In this document: positions 11,201 to 23,200 of the stretch, in pieces | How the letters are laid out: each line of letters begins with the position of its first letter | Numbering within the stretch: position 1 is the first letter of the stretch | Source: Papilionanthe hookeriana x Papilionanthe teres | Lineage: Eukaryota; Streptophyta; Magnoliopsida; Asparagales; Orchidaceae | DNA length: 64,000 nucleotides | Assembly (NCBI GenBank): GCA_022702705.1 | Contig: CM040423.1 | Coordinates: 45,023,575 to 45,087,574 of the forward strand | Reading direction: 5' to 3' | Notes under the pieces: model-generated | What the model was told of the DNA's origin: nothing | The model's database searches: none | The model's input: only the letters and a program-made list of their open reading frames with translations | Position numbers and translations under genes: made by a program

Positions 11201-14200
11201 GAAGACCATACAATAACGAGGGAACCTGTATGGTCTCATTCATAACACCAAAATTCTTTTAAATACTTTCAGATGTTTCGATTAATGAAAACTTTTAAAA
11301 GATTATTCGCAGAAAATACTTTCCGTCTTTTAAGATCATTTTCTTCTACATTAGTTCTTTGAGGATTTAGCGTTGAAAGCCATAGATGACCTTCTTTATA
11401 TGTATATATATCTGGTGACTTGCCATAATTGTTGGACAAGAAGTTAACTTGTATTGCCATTGACTTCCACAAGGCATGCTAAGTACACAAATTTTTTTTT
11501 TAAGGAAATGTCCCAAGTCGTTATTCTATTATTTAGAAGAATTTTATTAATGTATTCCTTACATTGTTAATTAGTTTCGAAGATGTAAATCTTAGGCAAT
11601 GGGTAAGTATGTAAGATGATTCCTAGAGAGATTTCTTGTTAAAAAGAAAATAGTGCTCGATCGACATGATTTAATAGTTAAGTGAGAACAAATGATGATG
11701 AGTGTGGATAGTTTGGTTATTAATATTAGGCGTGGCAGTTCTTGTTTTGTATTTATGGTGGTCAAAGTGATTTCATTGCCGTAATGATCAGCACACTACA
11801 GTTCTCATTAGAATGTTGTCTTCTATGCATTATTTCAATTTTTACAAGCTATGAGATGGTAGAAATTTTGATTTTCTTCAATCAATTTCCTGCTTCTCTT
11901 CCTTAAAATTTGTTTCTTAAATGTCTCCTTGCAGTTTGTTATTCTAACTTGGTTTTGTGTCCAGCGGACAAGCTGCTGTTATTACTCCACGCATGGTGAC
12001 ATCAGGGTTGGGGTCTCGTCGAGTTAAGGCTGTCGCTGCAGCAAAACATCATACTGTTGTCGCAACTGAAAGCGGGGAAGTTTTTACTTGGGGATCTAAT
12101 AGAGGTATGTGCAATTATGTGAGGCATCCGTGCGCTTATATTTTGTGTAGCCATGAGGCCCATGGCATGCTGGCTTGTGTTGTATTCGGTACATTTTGCA
12201 TCAATGTACTCTAATGTGGTCTTTATCTATATACCTCACGAGTCATGTATTTACATATATAGCTCCTATACTTTCAACTTATATAATTCTTTAATGTTTC
12301 CATCATATCAAAATATATATGTGAAAATATATATTATTTAAAAAAAATACTATTAATGATATTTTTTATTGAAGTTAAAAGTTGAATATTATATAATTAT
12401 TAAAATTTAAGCGTTAGGTATGTAAATACATAAGAAATGTGTGGCGTGTATGTAAATCCACTTTTTTAATGGTTATGTGGTTTGATTACTCATTGACAAA
12501 TTTTGAATTTGATATTCATCAAGTAAATCAAGGCGTAAATTTTCTCCTTTTTTATGAAGTAATCCATTAGTCATCATGAACATATTTATTTTACCAATAA
12601 GCATGATATTTTTCAATCCAACCTTAACAGTATTCGTGACCACATCTTCTAAAAGCCCTAGTACAAATCTGTATTGAATCGATCTTCTTCGACAAATTTT
12701 TTGAGATTAATGGCTTCTATTCCATTTCAGTTTGCCTTATTCTAGTTCTGCAAAGTTTGACTAGTACTTGAGTCATGGAATTTTTAGGATGTGTAATTTA
12801 TTTTTTTTATTAGAATATTAGAATAATAACGACTATCCCTAATTGTTATTAATATGCATATTGTTGTTGTATTTGATTTGGCTTGCTTTTATTTGCTTTC
12901 CTATTTCCTTTGGTTTTGTTTTTATTTCTTTTATTATGAGTGTCCCTTATAATCGGGTTTATATACCCCTCTTTTTATCAATAAGATATACTGCTCTACT
13001 CCAATGTTTCAACATGGTATTAGAGCTGGGTTCTAACCCTAGATCCCAACCACTGCTGGCCTTCCCTTGAGCTGCTGTCGACCTTCTCTGCAGAGTCTCC
13101 CGCAGGGATTCCTAGCCGCCGGCCCTTCTAGCTAGAGTCTACAACTCCCATCCCTTCCCTAGAGTTTCCTGCAGCCGCCGACCCTTACCTGTTGTCTCCT
13201 ACAGTCGCCGGCCTCCTCCCTGCAGGTGCAGATTTTTTCCTTCGACTGTTCCAGCAGCTAAAATCCGGTGATGCCTTGAAATCCCAACCACATCTTTGGC
13301 TCAATCAGAATCATGGCGGACTTCAACACCGAGCCATCCTCAGAAAGTGTTTTTGATTCCAATGGAGGTTCGACTCTAATCTCCATTCCCGTGTAGACCG
13401 GAGAACCAAAAATCAACAAAAATTTCTTGATCATAACATACAAACTTAACAACAACTTTCTCCAATGATCCCAAGCAGTGTCCTTATTCATGAAAGGACG
13501 CGAGAAATTCAGTCATCTCACAAGTGTGATCCGTGACGTCCGAAAACTGACCCACGTATGGAGCTTAAGAAATAGAGAACTTCGTGGTCTTGTCCTGGCT
13601 GATCAACTCCATCGAAGCGTCGATTGATCGTTCATATATGTTCCTCCCTTCTGCTAATGTTCTCTGGACGATAGTCCGTGATACCTAGGATGTAGAAAAT
13701 TTTGACTAACCCTATGAGGTGTTTAAGAAGAGCTGAGAGGCTAAACAGGAATCAAGAACCGTGACTTAGTACTTCAATGACCTGGTTTCAATATGGATGG
13801 AATGCGACCCGTACAATGACTACACTTGGGGACTCTCCGACATTTCTCTCTTACAGAAAATTGTAGAAAATGATTGCATGTTCCAATTCCTGACAAGCCT
13901 CAACAAAGATCGTCACGAAATTTGGGGCCATATTCTTGGTCGAAATTCTCTTTCTTTTACTCGCGCTGCTTTGACGGAGATTCACCGTGAAGAGAGCAGG
14001 TGACTTGTCATGCTTGATACTTCCACCCCTTCAACTGAATTGTCCACCTTTGTCTCTAATATTGCTCAACCCACTACTATGCCACCTTGGTCAAATCACC
14101 CCACTTGTGATTAACGTCACAAACCGAACCACACTCGTGACAAGTGTTGGAAGCTCCATGGAAAACTGACATACCAATCTTCGACCAAATGCTGTTGTCA

Positions 14201-17164
14201 AATGTCTCACTACGACATCAGATTCTACCAAGGTTTAACCAGCTCCTACCCAGAACATTTCGGAAGTCTCCGACTCTCTGAAAAGTCAGATGGAGCACTT
14301 AATCGAGCTACTTGGATCCAATCAGTTCTCTGCTGACCTATCTACCCCATCAATTCATCAATGTACTATTCCTATGACACGTCTTTTACTTCCTCTAGTT
14401 TCTGGATCATTGATTCAGGTGTCACGGGCCATATGACTGGATGCTCGCAAGCTTTCTCGATATATTATCCATATTCTGGAAAAGATATGGTCAGAATTGC
14501 AGATGACTCCCATGGTTCTATTGATGGTAAATGGTCTATTGTTCTAACGACCAATTTAACTCTGGAATCTGTGCTACATGTACTGCTGTTGAAGTTTAAC
14601 ATTTTATCTATCAGTAAATTGACATATGATATTAATTGCTCTGCTCATATCTATTATGGTGTTTGTGTCTTTCAGTATCTTCGTTCGAGGCTGATGATTG
14701 AAACTGTTAAGAGGGTAGCTAGAGGCTCATACTTACTTCCAAGAGAAAAGCACAGAGAACGAGGATATACCACTCAGTAGTTGTAGTTTATCCCGAGTCA
14801 CTGAATGTCCCATTATGTTGCATTGTCGTTTGAGTCATCAATTTTCAATATTTAAACTATTTGTATCCATTGCGTTCTAATAAAAGCTTTTCTAGTTGCA
14901 ATTATGAGATGTTTCAGTTAATCAAACATCATCAGTTTCATTACCTACCCCATACTTACACACCTTCTGCTTATTTTTCACTCATTCATAGTGACGTTTG
15001 GGGATCTTCTCGCACTGCCAGATACACCAATAAATGATGGTTCTTTACTTTGAGTGATGACCACACTCGGATGATGTGGGTCTATATTTTAAGAGATAAA
15101 TCAGAAGTTGTTGTCACCTTCTGAAACTTTTACATACAATTTAAAACTCTAATTCATGTTCTTCAGACTGACGATAGTCGTGAGTTTTTTAACTCTATTT
15201 TAGGTGAATTTTTTAGTGAGGGCATCCTCTACCATAACTTGTGTACGGATACTAAAAAAATGGGGGAGCTGGGACGAAAAACCGACAACTCCTCGACTTT
15301 GCTCGCTCCATTATGTTTTAAACTAATGTCCTGAAGTATTTTTTGAATGATGCTATAATGACTCACCTATCTTATAAATAGAGTCCCCTCTAAAATTTAT
15401 AACTTCAGAACCTTCTTAGCCTTCTTGATGTCATGATTTCCTATCAGTTGGGTCTTTTTTACTTTAGATCCAAAATATTTGGGTGCACAACTTTTGTTCG
15501 AGACACTGCCATCACTTGAATTAAACTTAATCTCAATCCATAAAATGTCTTCCTTAGGTACTTAGCCGCTCAAAGTATCAGTGTCTTGATTCTATCACAA
15601 ACAAAATTTATGTGAGTGCTGATGCCTCATTTTTTAAAAATGTTCCCCTTATTTTTCTAGCTCGACCTCAAGTGAGGGAGAGCTAGAATTCTTGGACACT
15701 ATTGTTTATCCTACTCCTATAGTTGTTCCCTCCATTGTCCTTGCCACCGAGGAATCCCCGGTTCCTGGTGTTCCGCCACCTCCTCCTCCCCTCTCTGTCT
15801 ACATTCGGTACACTCATCCCGATGCCCCTATTCTGGAGCCCACTACCTCCTTGCAAGGTCTTGAATCCACTTCCAGCGACATCCCCTACACTGCTACTGC
15901 TAATGAAGAGGTGTGTTCCCCGAGTAAGGTACCCAATCAGATATGCTCTCTCTATTTCATGACAGTATGTCTCTTTTCGCAGTTTATCGCCGACCTACAG
16001 AGCATTTGGTACCACAGGACGAATCATTCGATCCCAACTACGATTGAGGCCGCACTAGCGCGTACGACCTGGAAAGCTGCAGTAATGGAGAAGATGAATG
16101 CCCTTCAACAGAAACATACATGGGATGTTATAGGTATTCCTCAGGGTAAGAAAACAGTGGGATGTCGATGAATTTTTAGCATCAAGTTCAACTTATATGG
16201 ATCCTTTGAACGCAAAAAGGCACGGTTGGTTGTCAAAGGATACTCATAGACTTGTCAGTTTACTATGAGGAGACATTTGCTCCGGTGGCCGAATTAAGCG
16301 TCATTCTGGTCGTGTTATCCCTTGCGGTAAATCTGGATTGACCCTTATTCCAGTTCAATGTCAAGAATGCGTTCCTGAACGAAGATCTTACAGAGGAGGT
16401 GTACATGTCCCTCTATGCTGGCTTTGACTCTACTACCTCCTAAGGGACAGTGTGTCGGCTGGGAAAGTCCTTCTATGGACTAAAGCAATCCCCACAGGTT
16501 TGGTCTGACAAGTTCACAAATGGTTTTACTCATGCTCAATCAGATCACAGTCTCTTCTTTCGACATTCATTCAACGATCAGATTGTTATTCTTATCATCT
16601 ATGTCAACGATATTGTGCTCACAAAAAATGTTCTGCCGGCATTAGAATCTTTGAATGACATTCTAGCTGCGTCCTTTGAAATGAAAGACTTGGGATCCCT
16701 GCGATACTTCGTAGGCATGAAAGTTGCTCGGTCATCTCGGGACATTTGTCTGTATCAACGCAAATGTGATTGACTTATTAACATAGACTGGTAGCTCACC
16801 CAGTGGTTCCTAATGAAACATTATTTATCAGCTTTTTGTAGGGAAACTCGTCTACCTCGGTCATGTACGCCCCAACATATATCATGCAGTTGGTATAGTA
16901 AGTCAATTCATGTATGACCCCTATGAGTACCATTTCTACACTGTCCACTGAATTCTCCACTATTTGAAAGATACATCAGGCTCATGTTTGTCTTTATCGC
17001 TACACCTCCCGTTCTATTGTTGTTTATACAGATGCTGATTGGACCGGATCAGTCCATGATCGATGATCTACCTCTGGATTTTTTTCATTTGTGTGAGGAA
17101 ATCTTGTCACGTGGAAAAGAAAAAAGCAGTTGGTGGTTGCCCGGAGCAGTGTTGAAGCTGAATT

Positions 17165-17231
<67 letters not shown>

Positions 17232-20200
17232 CATTTTGCACTTTTTTTCTCTTTTCTTTATCCTATGATTGGTGGGGAGTGATATTGGTTTGTTTTAGAT
17301 CTATTGAAACGTAATTTGTTTTCTATCTACAAAATCTGAATCAACATAATTTGTTTTCTATGGTTAATGTCTGAATCGACTGTGCTTCTTTCATGATCTT
17401 CAATTTTTAATTGTTAATTCCTATTATAAGATCTTGTTCTCAGTCTTGGAATTTGATTATATTATTCTAATTTTATTGTAATTTGTATCATATGCTAGAT
17501 CTGCATCATTCTAATGCGCATCATCCTCCGAAACAGCTGTCCATCTTCCAAATCTTCACCTGATTTGTTAATATGCAGATATATATTCATTCTCTTCTAT
17601 TTTATTTATTGCAGAGGGACAGCTGGGTTACACTTCAGTTGACACTCAACCAACACCGCGACGAGTAAGCTTTCTTAGGGTACGAATAGTTGCTGTTGCT
17701 GCTGCTAACAAACACACTGCAGCTGTTGCTGAATCCGGTGAAGTTTTCACATGGGGAAGCAACAAGGAAGGCCAGCTTGGTTATGGCACTTCCAATTCAG
17801 CATCCAATTACACACCTCGAATGGTCGAGTACTTGAAAGGAAAAACTTTCAAAGCAGTATCAGCTGCGAAGTATCATACGGTAGTGTTAAGTTCTGAAGG
17901 GGAGGTAAATATTTGACACGATCATCACATTTTGGGCTTAGTTCCCTATGTTTTAAATCTTATTTTTGATTCTTGCATAATTTAAGGTATTCACCTGGGG
18001 TCATCGACAAGTCAACCCAAAACGTGTTATTATTGCCAGGAGCTTGAAGAAATCTGGTACTGCACCACTTAAATTCCATCGGATGGAACGGCTTCATGTC
18101 GTTTCGGTTGCTGCTGGAACGACTCATAGCAGTGCTCTAACTGAAGATGGTGCTCTATTCTACTGGGAATCATCAGATCCTGACCTGAGATGCGAGCAGG
18201 TTTTTTCCTCCACGAATTTCTCTTTGAGCCTATTATCTTTGCTAGCTCAGACAAGGAACGATTAAGTGCGTGTAGAGGGCATAGGCTCAATATTCTCTTC
18301 TTTGATTGTGTGTGTTTTACGTGTATACCACCCCAGTCTTTTATATCTCTAAAAAAAGTACTACTAGTGAAATACACCTTTCCACGTATAAGGAAGGTGG
18401 CATAGATGTAAAAAGTGAAGTTTAGGTGTTTGATATGTAGTAAATCTTCCTATTTTAATTTGTATGTTTTCATAATCGATAGGTGCATTTGCTGTGCGGG
18501 AGAAACGTTGTCAGCATTTCTTCGGGCAAGTACTGGACTGCTGCTGTTACAACAACAGGAGATGTGTACATGTGGGATGGAAAGAAGTGTAAGAATGGTG
18601 CTCCTGTCTTAACACGCTTGCCTGGTATTAAGCATGTCACATCAGCATGTGTCGGTGAAACACATTTACTAGCTGTTTGTGCCCTTTATCACCCTGCTTA
18701 TTTGCCTGGATTGGAGAAAAGTCAGCAGTCTTCAATTCCGAAGGATAAAGGTGATATAGATGACTTGGATGAAGAACTTCTGTTTAGTGACATACAACCA
18801 GATGTTTCTGAGCCAGTATTGCTGAATAAAATTGAAGTTTGTAAACCTGTACCAACTCTGAAGAGCCTCTGTGAGAAAGTTGCTGCGGACTTTCTTGTGG
18901 AGCCAAGAAATGCTCTACAACTTCTTGAGATTGCTGATTCTTTAGAAGCTGAAGATCTAAGAAGATATTGCGAGGTTTGGTTTGATTTCTTTCATTTTCT
19001 ACAATGTATCCGGACTTTTATCTGAGAAGGAACTATTTCATGGCAGGACTTGGTTATCCGAAACTTTGATTACATTTTCGCTGTCTCAGCGCCAGCAATT
19101 GGGAGTGCGTCTCTGGAAATTCTGGTAAGACTTGAAAAATTATTGGATACAAGATCCTCTGAGCCATGGAGTTACCGCCGCCTTCCTACATCAACTGCTA
19201 CTTTCCCTACTATTATCCACAGTGAAGACGATGGTGACGATGTGATTGGTAATCCCATGCCTCGGGATAATAGAAACTTTACTCCCAAAGATTATAAAGA
19301 TTTCATTGGTGAAAGCTTTTTGCAAAGGAAGAGTGATGCTGATCAAGCTGTGTCAAAACAAGTGAGAGCCCTTCGCAAAAAATTGCAGCAAATAGAGATG
19401 CTTGAATCAAAGCACCACTGTGGTCATGTACTTGATAACCAACAACTTGCTAAGCTTCAAACTAGGTCCATTCTAGAGGGTGCACTTGCTGAACTTGGTT
19501 TTCAGTATGAGTCAGATCTTAAATTTTCTTCGTCGGGATTGTCTGAAGGGAAAGGGAATAAAAAGGCCAATGCCTCCAAAAACCGAAGGCATAAAAGCAT
19601 GCAGGAGGTAGTGCAGATAGAATGTTCATCTGTAAATAATGAATTATATGAGGGAAAAAACTCAATCAAGGGTTTCTCTGATGAAAAAAGTATCATTTCT
19701 AAAACAAGGGTGAGCTCTTGAGTTTTTCCTTGGTAGATTTTATACTTTGTTTCTTACTTAGGTTTCCTGCCTGCATCGGTGCCAAGAAGCACATTTTCAA
19801 TTAGATTTTTTTTTTTTAATGTGCAACTGCCTGCATTATTTTAAGTTGTGATTACAAACAAGTTTTATATTCCTATTTTTAGAAGCTTTATGTATTTTGT
19901 AGTATACTTATTTTATTTTTGCCATTAGTTCTAATTTTTGTTGCAGAATGCATTTTTGATGTTATAATTCCTTGCAACAGGAAAACATGACCGTTGAATT
20001 ACCTAGTGAAAGTAAGATGGTCGGAAATTGCTCTCTTAGCAGCCCAAATGTCACTCATAACTCCAGCAGCTATAAGACTATTTTGCCAACCTCAACCAAG
20101 AAAAGGAATAAAAAAGGTGGCCTTTCAATGTTTCTTAGTGGTGCTCTTGATGACACCCCAAAAAATATTCCACCTCCAACACCAAAAAGCGAGGGACCTG

Positions 20201-21542
20201 CCTGGGGTGGTGCTAAATTTGCAAAAAGTTCCACTTCCCTCCGAGACATTCAGAACGAGCAAAGCAAAACAATGGAAGCATGCATGAAGCAGAGGGAAAA
20301 TCCTAAAGAGTCGGTTGAGGTGATGGCCAGACAGGTCAGGCTTAGTTCACTTCTATCTGGGGATTCCACTAGCCCAGTTGCTGTGAAGCCAACACAGGCG
20401 GTGCCACCACCTGAGGGAGAGAAGAGCACGCCCCCATGGTCTTCATCTGGAACTTCACCCATCTACCGCCAATCTTTGAGGAACATTCAGATGCAGCAGG
20501 TATCCATGTTGTTTTATGTTGTTATGTTTCATGTATCCATTTTTTCTTAGGGAAGTTTACGTACATACCACACTATTCTTATGTGTTTATGTCTAACACC
20601 TAGAGCTCGATAATTACATTTATAACATTTTGGTGTTATAAGCCCATGCATGAAAATGAAAAGGATTAGTTACTCTTATAAAGTTAGTAAGAGTGGTATT
20701 TTGTTATGTGATGTTATGATTTAAGTGTTAGCATCTAAATAGGAAAGTTTAGATGTTAAATATGTAAATATATAAGAATTGTATGTTATGTATGTAAATG
20801 CACCTTTTTCTTATTGTGACGGGCATATATTTGCAGGGCCGCATGACTGGCTTTGTTAAGGAATAAATTTTCTCAAAGACGTTTGTTTTTTTAGCACAGA
20901 TAGTTAGCCTTTTCTAACCGCTGTTAATATCATAAACGTCTGCAGTAAATGATGAACACTGGCTTGCAGACAGACTGACCTGCAAATGGCATTTGGTCAT
21001 TTGAATGTGCTAAGTTTATACCCCTCAACTTCCTTATTTTACTTTTTGATTTTTTTTAATATGAAAGATTTCGATGGTATAGATGTAGAAAGCAAGTTTA
21101 GGTATTAGATATCTGAATACATAGGAATTAGGTGGTATGTATGTAAATGCCCCTTTATTTTAATGATCTATTTCCATCCTAGAAGATGAATCTTTTTTGT
21201 TGCAATCAGCTTTTTTAATGATATACTCTCTTATTCTTCTTCTCAGCCTAATACAAACGTTCTTGTTTAAATTTTGTGTCATTCACTTAATGTTCATTTT
21301 AGCAGGAAAAGAAGCAGCAAAGCATTTCTCACAGCCCCAAAATTAACACTTCAGGCTTCTCTATTGCTTCTCATGGCTCACCATCAGAGTTCAGTGGCAT
21401 GGCCCCAAACTGCTGGTTCAAGCCAGAAGCCGAAGCTCCATCCTCCATCCGATCGATACAAATCGAGGAGAAAGCAATGAAGGACTTGAAGCGCTTCTAC
21501 AGCAGTGTGAGGTTAGTGAAAGCCCACCCTCAACCATTGTGA
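8251..21542 (+). CDS. Ankyrin-repeat and RCC1-repeat protein, IBTK-like (10 coding exons, 1076 aa)
   Basis: Exons: 8251-8520, 9837-10014, 10603-10831, 11965-12104, 17615-17904, 17987-18199, 18483-18974, 19047-19709, 19981-20499 and 21306-21542. All introns are GT-AG and the phases join to one 1076-codon frame. Two ankyrin repeats (residues about 57-138: SPLHIAIWRNHVPIVKRLL; SSLHRALHFGHLAVASVL) precede an RCC1 propeller (about 150-560) with repeated SWGSGTNYQLG, TWGFGRGGRLGHP and FTWGSNKEGQLGYG signatures. A BTB/BACK-like remnant follows (about 565-640: SLKSLCEKVAADFLVEPRNA), then a charged, low-complexity C-terminus with KKLQQIEMLE and a conserved KAMKDLKRFYSSV end. Plant homologues share this layout; the human relative IBTK also has ankyrin, RCC1 and BTB parts. 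A regulatory or scaffold role is inferred and no enzyme motif is seen. I chose ATG 8251 because homologues as I recall them start there; the in-frame ATG at 8200 would add 17 residues. Confidence 0.93.
10216..10490. repeat. Possible hAT-type MITE in an intron
   Basis: The left end AGGGCCCGCTGGGATAG and the right end GCAGCCCAAACAAAACCT are approximate inverted complements in the style of plant hAT MITEs. It lies in the third intron of the ankyrin-RCC1 gene. The match between the ends is weak. Confidence 0.35.
12222..12463. repeat. MITE family A copy
   Basis: The left end (TTTATCTATATACCTCAC) and the right end (GTGTGGCGTGTATGTAAAT) are inverted complements. It lies just after the splice donor of the large intron at 12105. 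Confidence 0.6.
12790..17166 (+). mobile_element. Degenerate Ty1/copia retrotransposon inside an intron
   Basis: A probable 5' LTR (about 12790-13014, ending TTTCAACA) is followed by a primer-binding site (13015-13030, TGGTATTAGAGCTGGG, like the initiator-Met tRNA site). Remnants follow in copia order. Gag-like residues lie at 13797-14003 (FLTSLNKDRHEIWGHILG), the protease at 14361-14780 (WIIDSGVTGHMTG, with the DSG catalytic triplet), and the start of reverse transcriptase at 16021-16260 (TWKAAVMEKMNALQ, VGCR). The RT core is at 16450-16773 (CRLGKSFYGLKQSPQVW; YVND where active copies have YVDD), and RNase H at about 17020-17160 (DADWTG, KKQLVVARSSVEAEF). Many stops and frame changes are present. 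It lies in sense orientation inside intron 12105-17614 of the ankyrin-RCC1 gene. The body ends inside RNase H at a TA microsatellite and no 3' LTR is recognisable. Confidence 0.9.
13015..13030 (+). other. Primer-binding site of the intronic copia element
   Basis: TGGTATTAGAGCTGGG sits immediately after the LTR terminus CAACA and matches, with one change, the initiator-methionine tRNA-type site of plant copia elements. Confidence 0.75.
17167..17226. repeat. (TA)n microsatellite
   Basis: About 30 TA units, directly abutting the broken RNase H end of the copia element. The apparent TIYIYI-type open frame through it is an artefact of the repeat. Confidence 0.97.
18380..18440. repeat. MITE family A fragment
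   Basis: Only part of the right half is recognisable (GGTGGCATAGATGTAAAAAG, GTTTAGGTGTTTGATATG). It lies in the intron between the exons ending at 18199 and starting at 18483. Confidence 0.45.
20552..20803. repeat. MITE family A copy
   Basis: Good ends: AAGTTTACGTACATACCAC on the left and TGTTATGTATGTAAATGC on the right. It carries the internal CATTTTGGTGTTATAAGCCC block of the 'TTTGGTGCT' subfamily. It lies in the last intron (20500-21305) of the ankyrin-RCC1 gene. Confidence 0.75.
21060..21153. repeat. MITE family A right-half fragment
   Basis: It begins at the internal ATGAAAGATTTCGATGGTAT and runs to the right terminus GGTGGTATGTATGTAAATGC. The left half is missing. It shares the intron with the copy at 20552-20803. 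Confidence 0.7.
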
Positions 21543-21771
21543 TCTTTTGCCCTGAATAGATAGGAACGTATAACATCCTGATCAACATATATTGTTCAGC
21601 TAATGTAGATTTGAATGTACAGTTGACTGTTTAGTTTTAGTTCCTTTGTGTCTATATATCTTTCCTTTTACTAAGAGCGATTTCTTTGATTGAAACTGAT
21701 GACCTTCAGGTAACAAAATAGAACCACTATAACTATTGCTTTTAACCTGTCCTTTTGTGTTGAATTTTTAG

Positions 21772-21990
21772 GAAGATTTACATGCATACCCTCCCAGTTC
21801 CATTGTATTTACATATTTAACACCTAAACTTCAATTTTTACATACATGCCACCTTAAGTGTGCGTGAAAAGGTGTATTCCACTTTTTAAAGTTAATATAA
21901 TGGTATTTTTTGATGTGATATAAAAGACTCGGAGCTATAAATGTTTGATATGAAAATACATAATAATTGGTTGGCATATATGTAAATGCC
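21772..21990. repeat. MITE family A copy
   Basis: Left end AAGATTTACATGCATACC, right end TTGGCATATATGTAAATGC, internal GAAAAGGTGTATTCCACTT. It sits about 230 bp after the stop codon of the ankyrin-RCC1 gene, within or close to its 3' untranslated region. Confidence 0.75.
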
Positions 21991-22167
21991 CTGCATTTTT
22001 ATGATGTAGAATCAAATGAACTACGTGAACACAATTTCAATTCATAAGATTGGGTTTGCCCTTCATATATAAACAAGTTATATTAATTAAAATTAAATTA
22101 TAACTGAAGACTTTATCTAATCCCGCCTGTTGGAGCCCTCTCAAGTGATAATCGCTCCCACTCACCT

Positions 22168-22321
22168 CAAAAAAATTATTCCAAAGCGGAGGCAAATGGC
22201 GGGCCACGTGTCAAGTGGGCCCCGCCGTTATACATTTTGATTGGTCAGAGTGTATAGCGGCGAGACTCACTTGACACATGACACCCCGCGCCATTTGCCT
22301 CCAGACGGAATAATTTTTTTG
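22168..22321. repeat. Near-perfect 154-bp hairpin (foldback element)
   Basis: The left arm (22168-22236) and right arm (22251-22321) are reverse complements over about 70 bp. Both contain CAAAAAAATTATTCC, GGAGGCAAATGGCG, GTGTCAAGTG and TATACA. I estimate about 85% pairing, with a loop of roughly 14 nt around GATTGG. A G-box-like CCACGTG lies in the left arm. It looks like a small foldback MITE. No target duplication longer than CCT is visible. Confidence 0.8.
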
Positions 22322-22329
22322 CCTCTTCG

Positions 22330-23200
22330 GCACTGTTTTGGTGGTTCCCTTTCATTATGTCGACTTGAAACCCCAACAGAATGATGGCTTCGCTTTTTGC
22401 GATCCTCCCATCTCGTCGATCATCTCCTCCTATTTGAAATTCCCACAACGCAACGGTAAATTCCTTAACGGTATTTCCTCCACGTTTTATTTCTTTATTT
22501 CTTCTTCACTGTTCGCACATCGTCATAGTACTCACATTCTTCATCCTGTTCGCCTTCCCCACTTCTCCCGTCATTGTTTCCTCAAATTCCGATACTCATT
22601 ATTGAATCGGAGGTGCTGTGTGCAGAGGCCTCACGTGCTCTGTATGCATATGGAGAACCTACCCAGCATAAGGTATTGATTATTGGATATTGACAGTTTA
22701 TTACGAGAGTATTGAATGGATATGGGAGGGAGCTAAGTGGGGGCGTGCTCCGTATGCAACAATTTCCCCAAATTCTACGTCTTCCTCCGTCATTCTTCCC
22801 TTCTCCAAGCCTCACGTTCATCCCTGTTTGCACTCTCCACATCGGAAGCCTCCGCAAATCACCGAAGTCGCACTTCTCTGTTGATCGATCCTCCCTGTCT
22901 TCGCACGTCGTTCCGCTCTACTGTGATCTTCTTTCCCGTTCCGCACGACAATTCTGCAAACTTTTCTCCGCCATGCCAGAATCTCTCGTGTGGTAGTCGC
23001 GATAAACGCTAACTGGGAAGGCAGCAATGAGATCGCAGTCTTATAGAGACTCGAACATCCCGGCAATGCCCTACCCTAGCTCTACTCGAACGCCTTCCAA
23101 GCCGTGATTCCCTCTTTCGCACCTCCTAAGCAGCGTGATCCTCTGCTCTAAAGCCTGAGGCGCCCCACCCCCACGCAGTCCTCTGCTTCTTGTTTTGTCT
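22330..23200. other. GC-richer block without a supportable gene
   Basis: CpG is noticeably more frequent here than in the surrounding AT-rich DNA, and several frames of 60-110 codons overlap on both strands (for example 22338-22679 plus, 22712-22996 plus and 22818-23066 minus). None has a recognisable domain, convincing splice sites or homology to one another. It may be a captured or dying gene fragment. Confidence 0.35.

Noticed and set aside
17260..17300. Possible polypurine tract and 3' LTR start (GGTGGGGAG then TGATATTGG) of the intronic copia
   Set aside because: The following sequence shows no similarity to the 5' LTR at 12790-13014, so a 3' LTR is not claimed.
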